Origin: Nonomuraea sediminis
GTDB lineage: Bacteria > Actinomycetota > Actinomycetes > Streptosporangiales > Streptosporangiaceae
Reading direction: 5' to 3'
Assembly (NCBI RefSeq): GCF_018531495.1
Contig: NZ_JAHDTI010000004.1
Span: 806,001-870,000 of the forward strand
Length of the DNA: 64,000 nucleotides
The position numbers and the translations under genes are program-made. Shown here in pieces: positions 35,512-45,500 of this stretch. Under the pieces are notes generated by a model. The model did not search any database. It was not told where the DNA came from and saw only the letters and a list, made by a program, of their open reading frames with translations. Position 1 is the stretch's first letter; each line of letters begins with the position of its first letter.

Positions 35512-36689
35512 GAGAGGTCCCGGCTGAGAGTGGTGAGTAGCGTGTTGCCCGATGGCCCGACGACGAAGGGGTCCTCCACCTGGACGGCGCCGAAGCCGAG
35601 CTCGTGGTAGGGGGTCTCGACGTTGACGACGGTGCCTTCTTCCAGACTGTCGTCGCAGGTGGGTGTGATGAGCACGCGATCGTAGAGCTCGACGCCGATG
35701 CCGTGCCCGACGTGCTGGCGGCGGTAGTGGGGCACACCCGACTCGCGGACGGCCGCCACGACGAGGTCGAAGAGTTCCTTGCCGGTCATCCCCGGACGGG
35801 CCTCGGCGAGGGCGCGATCCGCTCCCTCTCTCATGGCCGCGTGATAGCGGACCAGCTTCTCCGCCGGCTCGCCCGTGCTGTGGACGCGCGCCATGTCCGA
35901 CCAGTAGCCGCGGTGCACGCAACCCACGTCCATCCAGATCGCCTCGCCCATCCGCAGCGGAACATCGCGTGGCCGGCGTTGCCCGCCGACCGCCGACCGG
36001 CCGAACTTGATGAGGGTGAACGCAGGACGCGCGCCCGCTCCGACGATCGTGCGCTCGAACTCGCGAACCAGGTCGATCTCGGTGACGCCTGGCCTGGCGA
36101 TCCCGACCGCGGCCCTGATGGCGTCCTCGGTGATCGCCGCCGCCTCCCGCAGCCGGTCGATCTCCGTGCTCGTCTTCACCTTCCGGGTCCAGCGCAGGAG
36201 GTCGGCGCCCGCACGCACGCGGGCGCGCGGGAGGGCCTCGCCGAGCTTCTGGAGGAAGCCGTACGGCACGCCGTCCTCATCCACCGCGAGCGTGCCCCCC
36301 GAGTATCCGGCCCGGTTCAGGGCCAGGACCAGGGCGTCCATGGCCGTCGCCGCGTGCGGCCCCTCCAAGGCGACCGCGCGCAGCTCCTCCTCGACCGGCT
36401 CCAGCGCCGCGCCGGGGGTGACCTCGCGGTAGAACTCGCCGAATCCGACGATCTCGCCCAGCCGTACGTCGGCGTCGAGAGCCTGGTCGAGGTCGCACCT
36501 CGGGGAGATCAGGTGCGGGCGGTCCGGCCGGTCGCGGGTCACCACCGCATAGCACTGCCCGCCGTGGGGGAGGACGGACAAGGTCACGTTGGAGATCCCG
36601 GTCAGGTAGAAGACGTTCTCCTGTGTCGTCGCCACCACGGCGTCGACGTCCAGTTCGGCCATCCGCTCGCGTAACCGTTCGACGTTCAT
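35508..36689 (-). CDS. M24-family metallopeptidase (Xaa-Pro aminopeptidase/creatinase-like)
   Basis: The 393-aa protein has a creatinase N-terminal domain (MNVERLRERMAELDVDAVVA; NVFYLTGISN) and a pita-bread M24 domain. The metal ligands are visible: Asp pair in WMDVGCVHRGYWSDMAR, His in VGHGIGVEL, Glu in NVETPYHE and Glu in QVEDPFVV. Members cleave Xaa-Pro bonds or hydrolyse creatine-like C-N bonds. Inside this operon it is more likely a tailoring C-N hydrolase or a protecting-group remover than a housekeeping peptidase (inference). ATGA coupling links it to the carbamoyltransferase. Confidence 0.88.
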   Translation of the reverse strand: MNVERLRERMAELDVDAVVATTQENVFYLTGISNVTLSVLPHGGQCYAVVTRDRPDRPHLISPRCDLDQALDADVRLGEIVGFGEFYREVTPGAALEPVEEELRAVALEGPHAATAMDALVLALNRAGYSGGTLAVDEDGVPYGFLQKLGEALPRARVRAGADLLRWTRKVKTSTEIDRLREAAAITEDAIRAAVGIARPGVTEIDLVREFERTIVGAGARPAFTLIKFGRSAVGGQRRPRDVPLRMGEAIWMDVGCVHRGYWSDMARVHSTGEPAEKLVRYHAAMREGADRALAEARPGMTGKELFDLVVAAVRESGVPHYRRQHVGHGIGVELYDRVLITPTCDDSLEEGTVVNVETPYHELGFGAVQVEDPFVVGPSGNTLLTTLSRDLS

Positions 36690-36696
36690 CGCATCC

Positions 36697-37746
36697 TCAC
36701 CGGGTGATGGCGTAGCGGCGGGTGAGCGCGACCGGCAACGACTGGGGGCGTCGAGCGGCTTCGATCAACCGCTCCGGATCGGTCAGCCCAGCGGCGGCTA
36801 TCTTCTGCTGCAGGCCGTGCTCGCGCAGCCAGTCCTCGTTGAAGGACTCGCTGAGGTAGTGGATGCCGTCGTCGGCCGCCACCACCACGATCCGGCTCGG
36901 GGAGTGGTGCAGCGCGTAGTGGAGCGCGCCGAACACTGCGGCTCCCGACGACTCGCCCACCAGGATGCCCTCGGTCTTGGCGAGCACGATGCTGGTCGCG
37001 ATGCCCTCGTGGTCGGCGACGAGGTGGGCGTGGTCCACCAGATCCAGGTCGAGACAGCCGGGCATCCACGGCAGCCCCAGGCCGCGCATGAGGTAGCCGG
37101 CGAAGGGAAAGCCCATGGCGGCTGAGCCGATGGCATCCACCCCGACGGTCACCAGGCCGGGCAGCTCGCGTTTCAGCGTCGAGGAGAGTCCGCTGATGTG
37201 GCCGCCCGTGCCCACCGCCGTCACCAGCGCGTCGAAGTTCGGGACGTCGCTCAGCAGCTCGTAGGAGGTTTGCTCGGCGTGGGCACGCGGATTGTCGGGG
37301 TTGTCGTACTGGTCCGGCCAGAACGAGCCGGGTATCTCCTGCAGCAGCTGCTTCACCCGGGCGATGCGGGGCCGCTGGTAGAGACCGCCCTCGTCGGCCG
37401 TGTCCACGACCACGATCTCGGCCCCGAGCGCGCGGACGTAGTCAAGCTTGGATCGGGGGGCGTTCGGGTCCACGACGAGGATGACGCGATAGCCGTTGAC
37501 CGCGCCGATCAGGGCGAGCGCCTTGCCGACGTTTCCCGACGTGGACTCGATGATCGTGCCGCCCGGGCGGAGCCGCCCGTTGAGCTCCGCCCGCCGGATC
37601 ATGGACAGCACGGCCCGGTCCTTGATGCTTCCGCCGGGGTTGAACCCTTCCAGCTTGATCAGGATCTCGGTGCCGGGCACCGTCAGCCGCCGCAACCGGA
37701 CCACCGGCGTGCCGCCGATCGTGCTCAGGATGTCGTTGTGAATCAC
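36697..37746 (-). CDS. SbnA/cysteine-synthase-like PLP enzyme
   Basis: The 349-aa protein is a fold-type II PLP enzyme. HNDILSTIGGTPVVRLRRL starts the fold, the Schiff-base Lys is K42 in GGSIKDRA, ESTSGNVGKALA is the substrate loop and TGGHISGLSSTL the phosphate loop. The GTG at 37746 overlaps the previous stop (GTGA). It resembles SbnA, which joins O-phosphoserine and glutamate on the way to 2,3-diaminopropionate, and cysteine synthase, which does sulfide beta-replacement. No SbnB-type dehydrogenase is in the window. It probably makes a special amino acid by beta-substitution for use by the next enzyme. Confidence 0.85.
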   Translation of the reverse strand: MIHNDILSTIGGTPVVRLRRLTVPGTEILIKLEGFNPGGSIKDRAVLSMIRRAELNGRLRPGGTIIESTSGNVGKALALIGAVNGYRVILVVDPNAPRSKLDYVRALGAEIVVVDTADEGGLYQRPRIARVKQLLQEIPGSFWPDQYDNPDNPRAHAEQTSYELLSDVPNFDALVTAVGTGGHISGLSSTLKRELPGLVTVGVDAIGSAAMGFPFAGYLMRGLGLPWMPGCLDLDLVDHAHLVADHEGIATSIVLAKTEGILVGESSGAAVFGALHYALHHSPSRIVVVAADDGIHYLSESFNEDWLREHGLQQKIAAAGLTDPERLIEAARRPQSLPVALTRRYAITR

Positions 37747-39560
37747 CGCAGTGCCAATCGCACCCGATAGCCGGTCAGCCAGTTGTTGAGCTGGATCATG
37801 AGCTCGACGTCCGCCCGCGCGATCCTGTTCTCGGCGAGCACCGTGGGGTCGCCCGCGCGCGCGGATGCCTGGTCCAGGTCCATCAGCGCTCGGACGGGGG
37901 CCTGGTTGTCGGCGAGGATCTCCTTGAGCTCCGCCTGCAGCTGCCGCGGATAGTCCGGATGGTTGCTCACCGGGGTGGCGCTGCGCCGTCGTTGGACGAT
38001 CTCCTCGGGGAGCAGGTCCGCCACGGCCGCCCGGAGCAGGCCCTTCTCGATGCCGCCGTGGGCCTGGAGGTCGGCCGGAATGTTGTAGGCGTATTCCAGC
38101 AGCCGGTAGCTGTTGATCGGCGAGCGGGCCTGCAGCCCGGCCGCGGAGAACATCGCGTAGTCGGTGCGGAAGAGCGTCAGCACCAGGTAGGAGACGCGCC
38201 GGAGCTGCCGCTGCCACTGATCCTCGCCGGGCAGGTGCGCCACGTTGGCGATGGCGGTGGCGTAGGTGTCCCGGTAGTAGACGGGGAAGTCCAGCAGAGC
38301 CAGGGTCTCCTTGTTGAGCAGTCCGGTGCCGAAGCCGTTGACGGCGCCGTGCCGCTGGGCGAGGGCCAGCCAGGGGAAGGTGCCCGACTCCACCAGCCCC
38401 CTGTCGATCGCCCAGTTGGAGCCCAGGAAGGCGTTGTCGCCGCCGAAACCGGTCAAGATGATCTTGGATCCGGTCGCCGCGGTGTTGCGGAGGAAGATGT
38501 GCTGCCCGGCGTCCATGTCGTAGATCCGGGTCGGGGCCTCGGTGGCGAACAGCAGCCCGTCCTTGACGAGCGGATGCAGGATGTCAGAAGGGCGCAGGCT
38601 GATCACCGTGTGCACCGAGCCGATGTGCTGGGCGGCCTTGCGCGCGTACGGCTCGTCCTTGGTGCGCCGCATGACGTCGGCCTGGAACTCGCTGTCGAGG
38701 TAGTCGATCGTGAAGGTGCGCAGCGGGTCCTGGCCCCTGTGCCGCAGCTCGGCGGCGGCCAGTGCGGCCACCGAGGAGGAGTCGATGCCGCCGGAGAGCA
38801 TGGAGACCAGCGACGTCGTGTCCTCGGGGAGGTTCAGCTTGATGCTCTCCTCCAGCAGCCCGCGGATCGTGGCCACGGTCGCGTCCAGGTCGTCGGTGTG
38901 CTCCCGGGTGGACAGCTGCCAGTACCGCTCGCGCCGGGCCCTGCCTTCACCGTCGAACCTCACGATCTCCGCCTGCCCGACGCTCTCGAACCCGGCGAAG
39001 ATCGGCCCGGTCGGGAGTGCGTGGGAGATGACCTGCCGCAGGCCGTCGACGTCCACCGTGGGCCGGACCTCGGGGTGGGCGAGCAGCGTGTCCCTGCGCG
39101 AGGCGAACACCAGCCCGGTCGGCGTGGCCGTGTAGAACAGCGGCTGGCCGCCGATCCTGTCCCTGGCCAGGACGAGCTCGTGGGAACGGCCATCCCAGAT
39201 GACGATCGCGAAGGGGCCGTCCAGCCAGGGCACGAAGTCGGTGCCCCATTCCAGATAGGCACGGGCGGCCAGTTCGGCGGCCGATGCCCGCGACGGCGCG
39301 TTCGGCAGCCGCCTGCGCAGCTCGTCCAGGCCGAACGGGGTCCCGGTGACGCAGGCGGCGACCGGTCCCGGTTCCAGGGCGAACGGGCGCCCGTTCACCC
39401 CGAGGTCGAGCTCGCGGTAGCCGATCGCGGCATGCGGTGAGATCCACACCTCCTCCGCGTCAGGGCCGCGCTGCGCGAGGGTCCCGGTGAGCGCCGTCAT
39501 CAGCGGCGCCTCCAGGGTCAGATTCCTGGAATAGTCGATCCATCCGACAACACCTGACAT
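37743..39560 (-). CDS. Asparagine-synthetase-like amide ligase lacking the glutaminase cysteine
   Basis: The 605-aa protein has an N-terminal Ntn-type domain and a C-terminal ATP-pyrophosphatase domain with the PP-loop SGGIDSS at 256-262. Normal class II amidotransferases begin Met-Cys-Gly; here codon 2 is TCA, giving MSGVVGWID, so the glutamine-cleaving nucleophile is lost. It should form an AMP-activated carboxylate that is attacked by ammonia or by an amine substrate. Aromatic polyketide clusters often hold such enzymes, for example PdmN, reported to attach D-alanine in pradimicin. The adjacent PLP enzyme may supply the amine. A good AGAAGGG site precedes the ATG. Confidence 0.88.
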   Translation of the reverse strand: MSGVVGWIDYSRNLTLEAPLMTALTGTLAQRGPDAEEVWISPHAAIGYRELDLGVNGRPFALEPGPVAACVTGTPFGLDELRRRLPNAPSRASAAELAARAYLEWGTDFVPWLDGPFAIVIWDGRSHELVLARDRIGGQPLFYTATPTGLVFASRRDTLLAHPEVRPTVDVDGLRQVISHALPTGPIFAGFESVGQAEIVRFDGEGRARRERYWQLSTREHTDDLDATVATIRGLLEESIKLNLPEDTTSLVSMLSGGIDSSSVAALAAAELRHRGQDPLRTFTIDYLDSEFQADVMRRTKDEPYARKAAQHIGSVHTVISLRPSDILHPLVKDGLLFATEAPTRIYDMDAGQHIFLRNTAATGSKIILTGFGGDNAFLGSNWAIDRGLVESGTFPWLALAQRHGAVNGFGTGLLNKETLALLDFPVYYRDTYATAIANVAHLPGEDQWQRQLRRVSYLVLTLFRTDYAMFSAAGLQARSPINSYRLLEYAYNIPADLQAHGGIEKGLLRAAVADLLPEEIVQRRRSATPVSNHPDYPRQLQAELKEILADNQAPVRALMDLDQASARAGDPTVLAENRIARADVELMIQLNNWLTGYRVRLALR

Positions 39561-39575
39561 CGGAATGCCCTTCTG

Positions 39576-42500
39576 CTACGTGTGCCTGACGGCCTCAGCA
39601 TCGCCGGACCGCTTCGAAGAGCCGTCTAGCGCGGCTGGAGTACTCAGTTCCGCCTCCAGGCGCTCGTAGATGGCCAGTGGGGTGGGGGACCGCAGGATCA
39701 GACCGGCCGAGGGACGCAGGCCGGTGGCGGCGGCGATGCGGTTGCGCAACTGGATCGCGGTGAGCGAGTCGAAACCCAGGGCTTTGAGGTTCTCCTCCGG
39801 GCGCAGCGCCTCGCCGTCGTGCCCCAGCGCACCCGCCGCCTCCGCGCAGATCAGCTCCAGCAACCGGTCCCCGCGAACGGAGGCCGGCTCACCGGTGGCC
39901 ATCTCCGCGGGTCGTACCAGCTCCCGAAGGACAGGTGGAATCTCCGGTACGGCTCCCGCCTCCAGGCGCATCGGCACCACGCAGGGTTCGTCCAGATCGA
40001 GGGCCGCATCGAAGAGCCCGAGCGCGTCCGCGGTGGGCAGTGGCGCCATGCCGGAGCGGCGGATCCGCGCCAGGTCGGCCTCGCTGAGGTGCCCGGTCAT
40101 GCCGCTGCGCTCCGCCCACAGCCCCCAGGCGATGGAGATCGAGGGCAGGCCCTGGCGGTGCCGGTACCGGGCCAGCTCGTCCAGGCAGGCGTTGGCGGCG
40201 GCGTAGTTGGCCTGCCCGGGTTCGCCGAGCACGCCGGCGGCGGAGGAGAACAGGACGAAGGCCGACAGGTCGAGGCCGGCGGTGGCCTCGTGGAGGTGGA
40301 ACGCGGCCACCGCCTTGGGGCGCATCACCGTGTCGAGCCGCTCCTGCGTGAGCGAGGAGACGATGCCGTCGTCGAGGATCCCCGCCGCGTGGACCACGGC
40401 CGTCAGCGGCCGCTGTGGCGGGATGCGGGACAGCAGCCGGTCGAGTGCCGTGCGGTCGGCGACGTCGCAGGCCTCGACCCGCACCTGCGCGCCCTGCCCG
40501 GCCAGTTCGGCGCTCAGTTTCTCGGTGGCGGGGGTGGGGCCGCGCCGTCCGGCGAGCAGGAGGTGCCGGACGCCGTGGCGGGCCACCAGGTGCCGGGCCA
40601 CGTGGGCGGCCAGCGTGCCCGTGCCACCGGTGATCAGGACGGTTCCGCCGGGATCGAGGGGACGCGGCACGGTCAGCACGATCTTCCCGGTGTGGTGGCT
40701 GCGGCTCATGTCGCGGAAGGCCGTGCGGGCCTGGCGCAGGTCGTGTGCCGTCACCGGCAGCGGGCGCAGTACTCCGCGAGCGAACAGCGGGACGAGCTCC
40801 TGGAAGATCTCGCGGATCCGGTCGGGCGGTACATCGGGCAGGTTGAACGGGCGGTACGTGATCCCCGGATGCTCTGCCGCCACCGTCGCGGGGTCGCGCA
40901 GATCGGTCTTGCCCATCTCGGCGAAGCGACCGCTTGTAGCCAGCATGCGTAGCGAGGCATCGACGAACTCCCCTGCCAGTGAGTTGAGCACCACGTCCGC
41001 GCCCGCGAAGGCGTCGGCGAACTCGACCGTCCGGGAGGAGGCGAGGTGGGTGTCGTCGATTCCCATCCCGCGCAGCACCTCCCACTTGCGTGGGTGAGCC
41101 GTGCAGAAGACCTCCGCTCCCAGATGGCGGGCGAGCTGGACCGCGGCCATGCCCACGCCGCCGGCCGCCGCGTGGACGACGAGCCGTTCGCCGCGGCGCA
41201 GCCCGGTCACGTCCACCAGACCCAGGTAGGCGGTGAGGAACGCGACGGGCACCGACGCCGCCATGGCGAACGTCCAGTCGTCGGGGATGGGCACCAGCGT
41301 CCTGGCATCCGCGTAGGCGACCGGGCCGAAGGCGTCCCGGAGCAGCCCGAACACCCGATCGCCTGGGCGCAGGTCGCGCACGCCCGGTCCGGTGTCCAGC
41401 ACGACGCCGGCCCCTTCGAGCCCGAGACCTTCCTCGCCCGGCAGGAGGCCGAGCGTGACGACGACGTCGCGGAAGTTCAGTCCGGCTGCCCGCACGGCCA
41501 CCCGGACCATGCCGGGACCGAGTGGCTCCGGCTCGGCGGGCACGATCGTGAGGTTCTCGATGAGCCCCTTCGCGGTCAGCCCGAGCCGCCACGCACCTGC
41601 CGGGGGCGGCGTCAGTACCTCGTGGTCCACCAGCCGGGACAGCCGGGGGACCCGCAGCCGGGTGCCGTCGAAGCGCAGATGCGCCTCGTCGCTCGCGGCG
41701 ACGCGGGCCAGCAGCGCATCGGTGAGTGGCGCGTCCGTCTCCAGCACCACGAAGCGTCCAGGATTCTCCGCGTGTGCGGATCGCACCAGCCCGGCTACCG
41801 GGGCGTGCGCGAGGCCGGGGCGGACCACCAGGACAAGGCGGACGCCGTCCTCTTCGCCGGCGAGCCGTTCCCGCAGGAGCTCCAGCGCCTCGCGCGCGGC
41901 GGCGGCGGGGGAGTCCGCGGAGATCTCGACGGCGGCGTAGCGTTCTCCCGGCATGGGTTCCGGCAGGTCAACGGGCCGCCAGTGCACCTCGAACAGCGAG
42001 TCCCTGTCGGCGGCCTGGGCGGGCCGCAGCGTGAGCCCGCCCACCGACAGGACCGGCCGGCCCTGGTCGTCGGTCGCTGACAGTGACACCTCGCCCGTCC
42101 CCTCGACCGGCGCCAGCCGTACCCGGAGCCGGGTGGCACCCGCCGCGTGCACGCGCACGTCCCGCCAGGCGAACGGCAGCACGAGGCCGGACTCCCGCGC
42201 GTACAGCCAGGCATGCAGAGCCGCATCGAGCAGGGCCGGGTGTACGGCGAAGCCGTCGGCCGCGAGCTGGGGAGGGAGCGCCACCTCGGCGAACACCTCC
42301 TCGCCGCGCCGGAAGGCTCGCCGCAGCCCCTGGAACGCCGGCCCGTACTCGTAGCCGCGCGCGGCCAGAACGGCATACGCGCCGGTCACGTCGATCTCGT
42401 CCGCTGCCGAGGGCGGCCATGGCGAGGAGGGGGCCAGGTCCGCGCTCTCGCCCGAGTCCAGTGTCCCGGTGGCGTGCAGGGTCCACGCGCCCTCTTCCTG

Positions 42501-45500
42501 CTGGGTGTGGACGCTCAGCCGGCCGTCCGCCACCGTGACCCGCAGCCGCAGGCCGTCACGCTCGGGGAGCGTGATGGGACGTGCCAGGACCAGCTCGCGG
42601 ATCCCGGCCCGGCCCGTGACCTCCGCGGCATGCGCGGCCAGCTCCAGGAACCCGGTACCCGGCAGCAGTACCCGCCCGGCGACCGCGTGCCCGGCCAGCC
42701 AGCCCGCGCCGGAGATCCGGCCGGTGAGCAGCACGCCGTCGCTGTCGGGCAGCTCCACCCGCGCGCCGAGGAAGGGATGCCGGTCCTCCGACAGCCCGGC
42801 CTCGCTCAGACCCGCACCGGCGGGGGCGTTGCGCCAGAACCGCCGGTGCTGGAAGGGGTAGGTGGGCAGATCGACGGGCCGCACCCGGCGGCCAGGCAGG
42901 AGCCTGTCCCAGTCGACCGGTGCCCCGTGCGCGTGTGCCTCGGCGAGGGCGGCCAGCAGGCGCGGCCACCCGCCGCGGTCGCGCTGGAGGCTGCCCACAG
43001 CCGCCCCGGCCGACCCGCGTGACTCCAGGGTCTCGCTCACCGCGAGCGTCAGGATGGGATGCGGGCCGGCCTCGACGAAAAGCCCGTGCCCCGTGGCGGC
43101 CAGTTCGGCGACGGCATCCTCGAAGAGGACGGGCGAGCTGAGGTTCTCGTACCAGTAGGCGGCGTCCAGCTCCATACCGGACAGCAGGACGCCGCGCGTG
43201 GTGGAGCGGAACGGGATCGACGCGGCGCGCGGTGTGATGCCGTCGAGACGGGCCAGCAACCGGTCGCGGATCGCCGCCATCCGCGGGGTGTGCGAGGCGT
43301 AGTCCACGTTGATCCGCCGGGCGTGCAGGCCGTCCGCCTCGGCACGGGCGAGGAAGTCCGCCACCTCGTCGGCGTCGCCGCCGATCACCACCGAGGCCGG
43401 GCCGTTGACGGCCGCCAGGTGCAGGCCGGTATCGCGCAGCCGGAGCCGGGCCTCCGCGACGGGCAGGGCGATCGAGCCCATGCCGCCGGTGCCCGCCAGC
43501 TCGGTGATGACCTGGCTGCGTATCGCCACGACGGCCGCGGCGTCCTCCAGGGTGAGCGCGCCCGCGACGCACGCCGCGGCGATCTCGCCCTGCGAGTGGC
43601 CGATCACCGCGTCAGGACGCACGCCCCACGACTCCCAGACGGCGGCCAGCGCCACCATGATCGCGAACAGAGCGGGCTGTACCACGTCCACGCGATCGAG
43701 CGGCGGGCTCCCTGGCGCGCCGCGCAGGACGTCCATGAGCGCCCAGTCCGCGTGCTCGGCCAGGGCGTCCGCACAGGCGCGGAGCCGTTCGGCGAAGACG
43801 GGCTCGGTCTCTGCCAGCTCCACGCCCATGCCCGGCCACTGGGCTCCCTGGCCGGGGAAGACGAACACCGTCTTGCCCTGGACCGCCGTCCCCCGGATCA
43901 GGTGCTCGGCGGCGCGCCCTGTGGCCAGCGCGCCCAGGGTCTCCCGCGTCAGGTCGGGTCGCTCGGGGTCGGCGAGCACCACGGCGCGGTGTCCGAACCG
44001 GGACCGCGTCGTGACCAGGGCGTGCGCGAGGTCGCTCGCCCGCGGCGCGGGATCGGCCTCCAGCAGCTCGCCGAGCCGCTCGGCCTGCTCGCGCAGAGCC
44101 GCGTCGGTCTTCGCCGACACGAGCAGGGGAACCAGCTCGCGCGCAGGTTCCCCGGCCGTACCCGATGGCTGCTCCAGTGTGCCCGGTGCTTGCTCCAGGA
44201 TGACGTGGGCGTTGGTGCCGCTGATACCGAAGGAGGAGACGCCGCAGCGCCGCGGTCGCCCATCGTCCTCCCAGGGCCGCTCCTCGCGCAGCGGCGCGAC
44301 CGAGCCCCACTCCACGTGCGGGGTGAGCTCGTCGATGTTGAGCGATCTGGGCAGTTCGGCATGCCGCAGCGCCTCCACCATCTTGATCACGCCCGCCACG
44401 CCCGCGGCGGCCTGGGTGTGACCGAGGTTGGACTTGAGGGCCCCCAGCCACAGGGGGCGGTCGCGGTGGCGGCCGTAGGCCTCGATGAGGGCACGCGCCT
44501 CGATCGGGTCGCCGAGCGTGGTCCCCGTGCCGTGCGTCTCGACGGCGTCCACGTCCTGCGGACGCAGGTCAGCATCGGCCAGCGCGTCCCGGATGACGCG
44601 GACCTGGGCCCGCGTGCTCGGCGCGGTCAGCCCGTTGCTGGCGCCGTCCTGGTTGACGGCGGTGCCCCGGAGGACCGCGAGGATGGGATGGCCGGCCGCC
44701 TGCGCGTCCTCCAGGCGGGCCAGGACCAGCATGCCGGCTCCCTCGGCCCAGGAGGTCCCGTCCGCGGCGGCGGCGAACGGCTTGCACCGGCCGTCCGGAG
44801 CGAGCCCTCGCTGCCTGCTGAACTCGACGAACATCCCGGGGCTCGACATGACCGTGACCCCGCCGGCCAGCGCGAGGTCGCACTCCCCGCTGCGCAGCGA
44901 CCGCGCGGCGAGGTGCATGGCCACCAGGGACGAGGAGCACGCCGTGTCCACGGTGAGCGCGGGACCCGTGAGGCCGAGGCAGTAGGCGATCCGCCCCGAG
45001 GCGACGCTGGCCGTGGTGCCGGTGAGGGCGTAGCCGCCCGTCGGCCCGGCCTCCTGCAGCCGCGGGCCGTACTCCTGCGCGGTGGCGCCGACGAAGACAC
45101 CGACGGGCCGCCCCGCGAGGCCGGTTGGGTCGAGGCGGGCGCGCTCAAGCGCCTCCCAGGACACCTCCAGCAGCAACCGCTGCTGGGGGTCGATGGCCTC
45201 GGCCTCCTTGGGGTTGATGCCGAAGAAGTCGGCATCGAAGCCGGCCACGTCGTCGAGGAAGCCGCCGTGCCTGACGTAGGAGGTGCCTGGACGCTCGGGG
45301 TCGGGATCGTAGAGGCGGCCGATGTCCCAGCCGCGGTCCTGCGGGAAGGGCGAGATGGCGTCACGGCCCGCCATGACCAGCCGCCACAGGCCTTCCGCGG
45401 ACCGGACGCCTCCGGGATAGCGGCAGCCCATCCCGATGATCGCCAGCGGTCCTCCGGTGGAACCGGTCCTCCCGTCCGTGGCCTGGGTCTCGCCGTCGTC

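Noticed and set aside
32047..35610. A very long plus-strand frame (over 1,000 codons) opposite the carbamoyltransferase and SGNH genes
   Set aside because: It is the mirror of GC-rich coding sequence on the minus strand; its product is repetitive in Arg, Gly, Val and His and shows no domain, while the minus-strand frames have clear motifs.
37747..38217. An N-terminal extension of the SbnA-like enzyme
   Set aside because: The upstream part is antisense-frame sequence inside the asparagine-synthetase-like gene. The GTG at 37746 overlaps that gene's stop and starts exactly at the conserved PLP fold.
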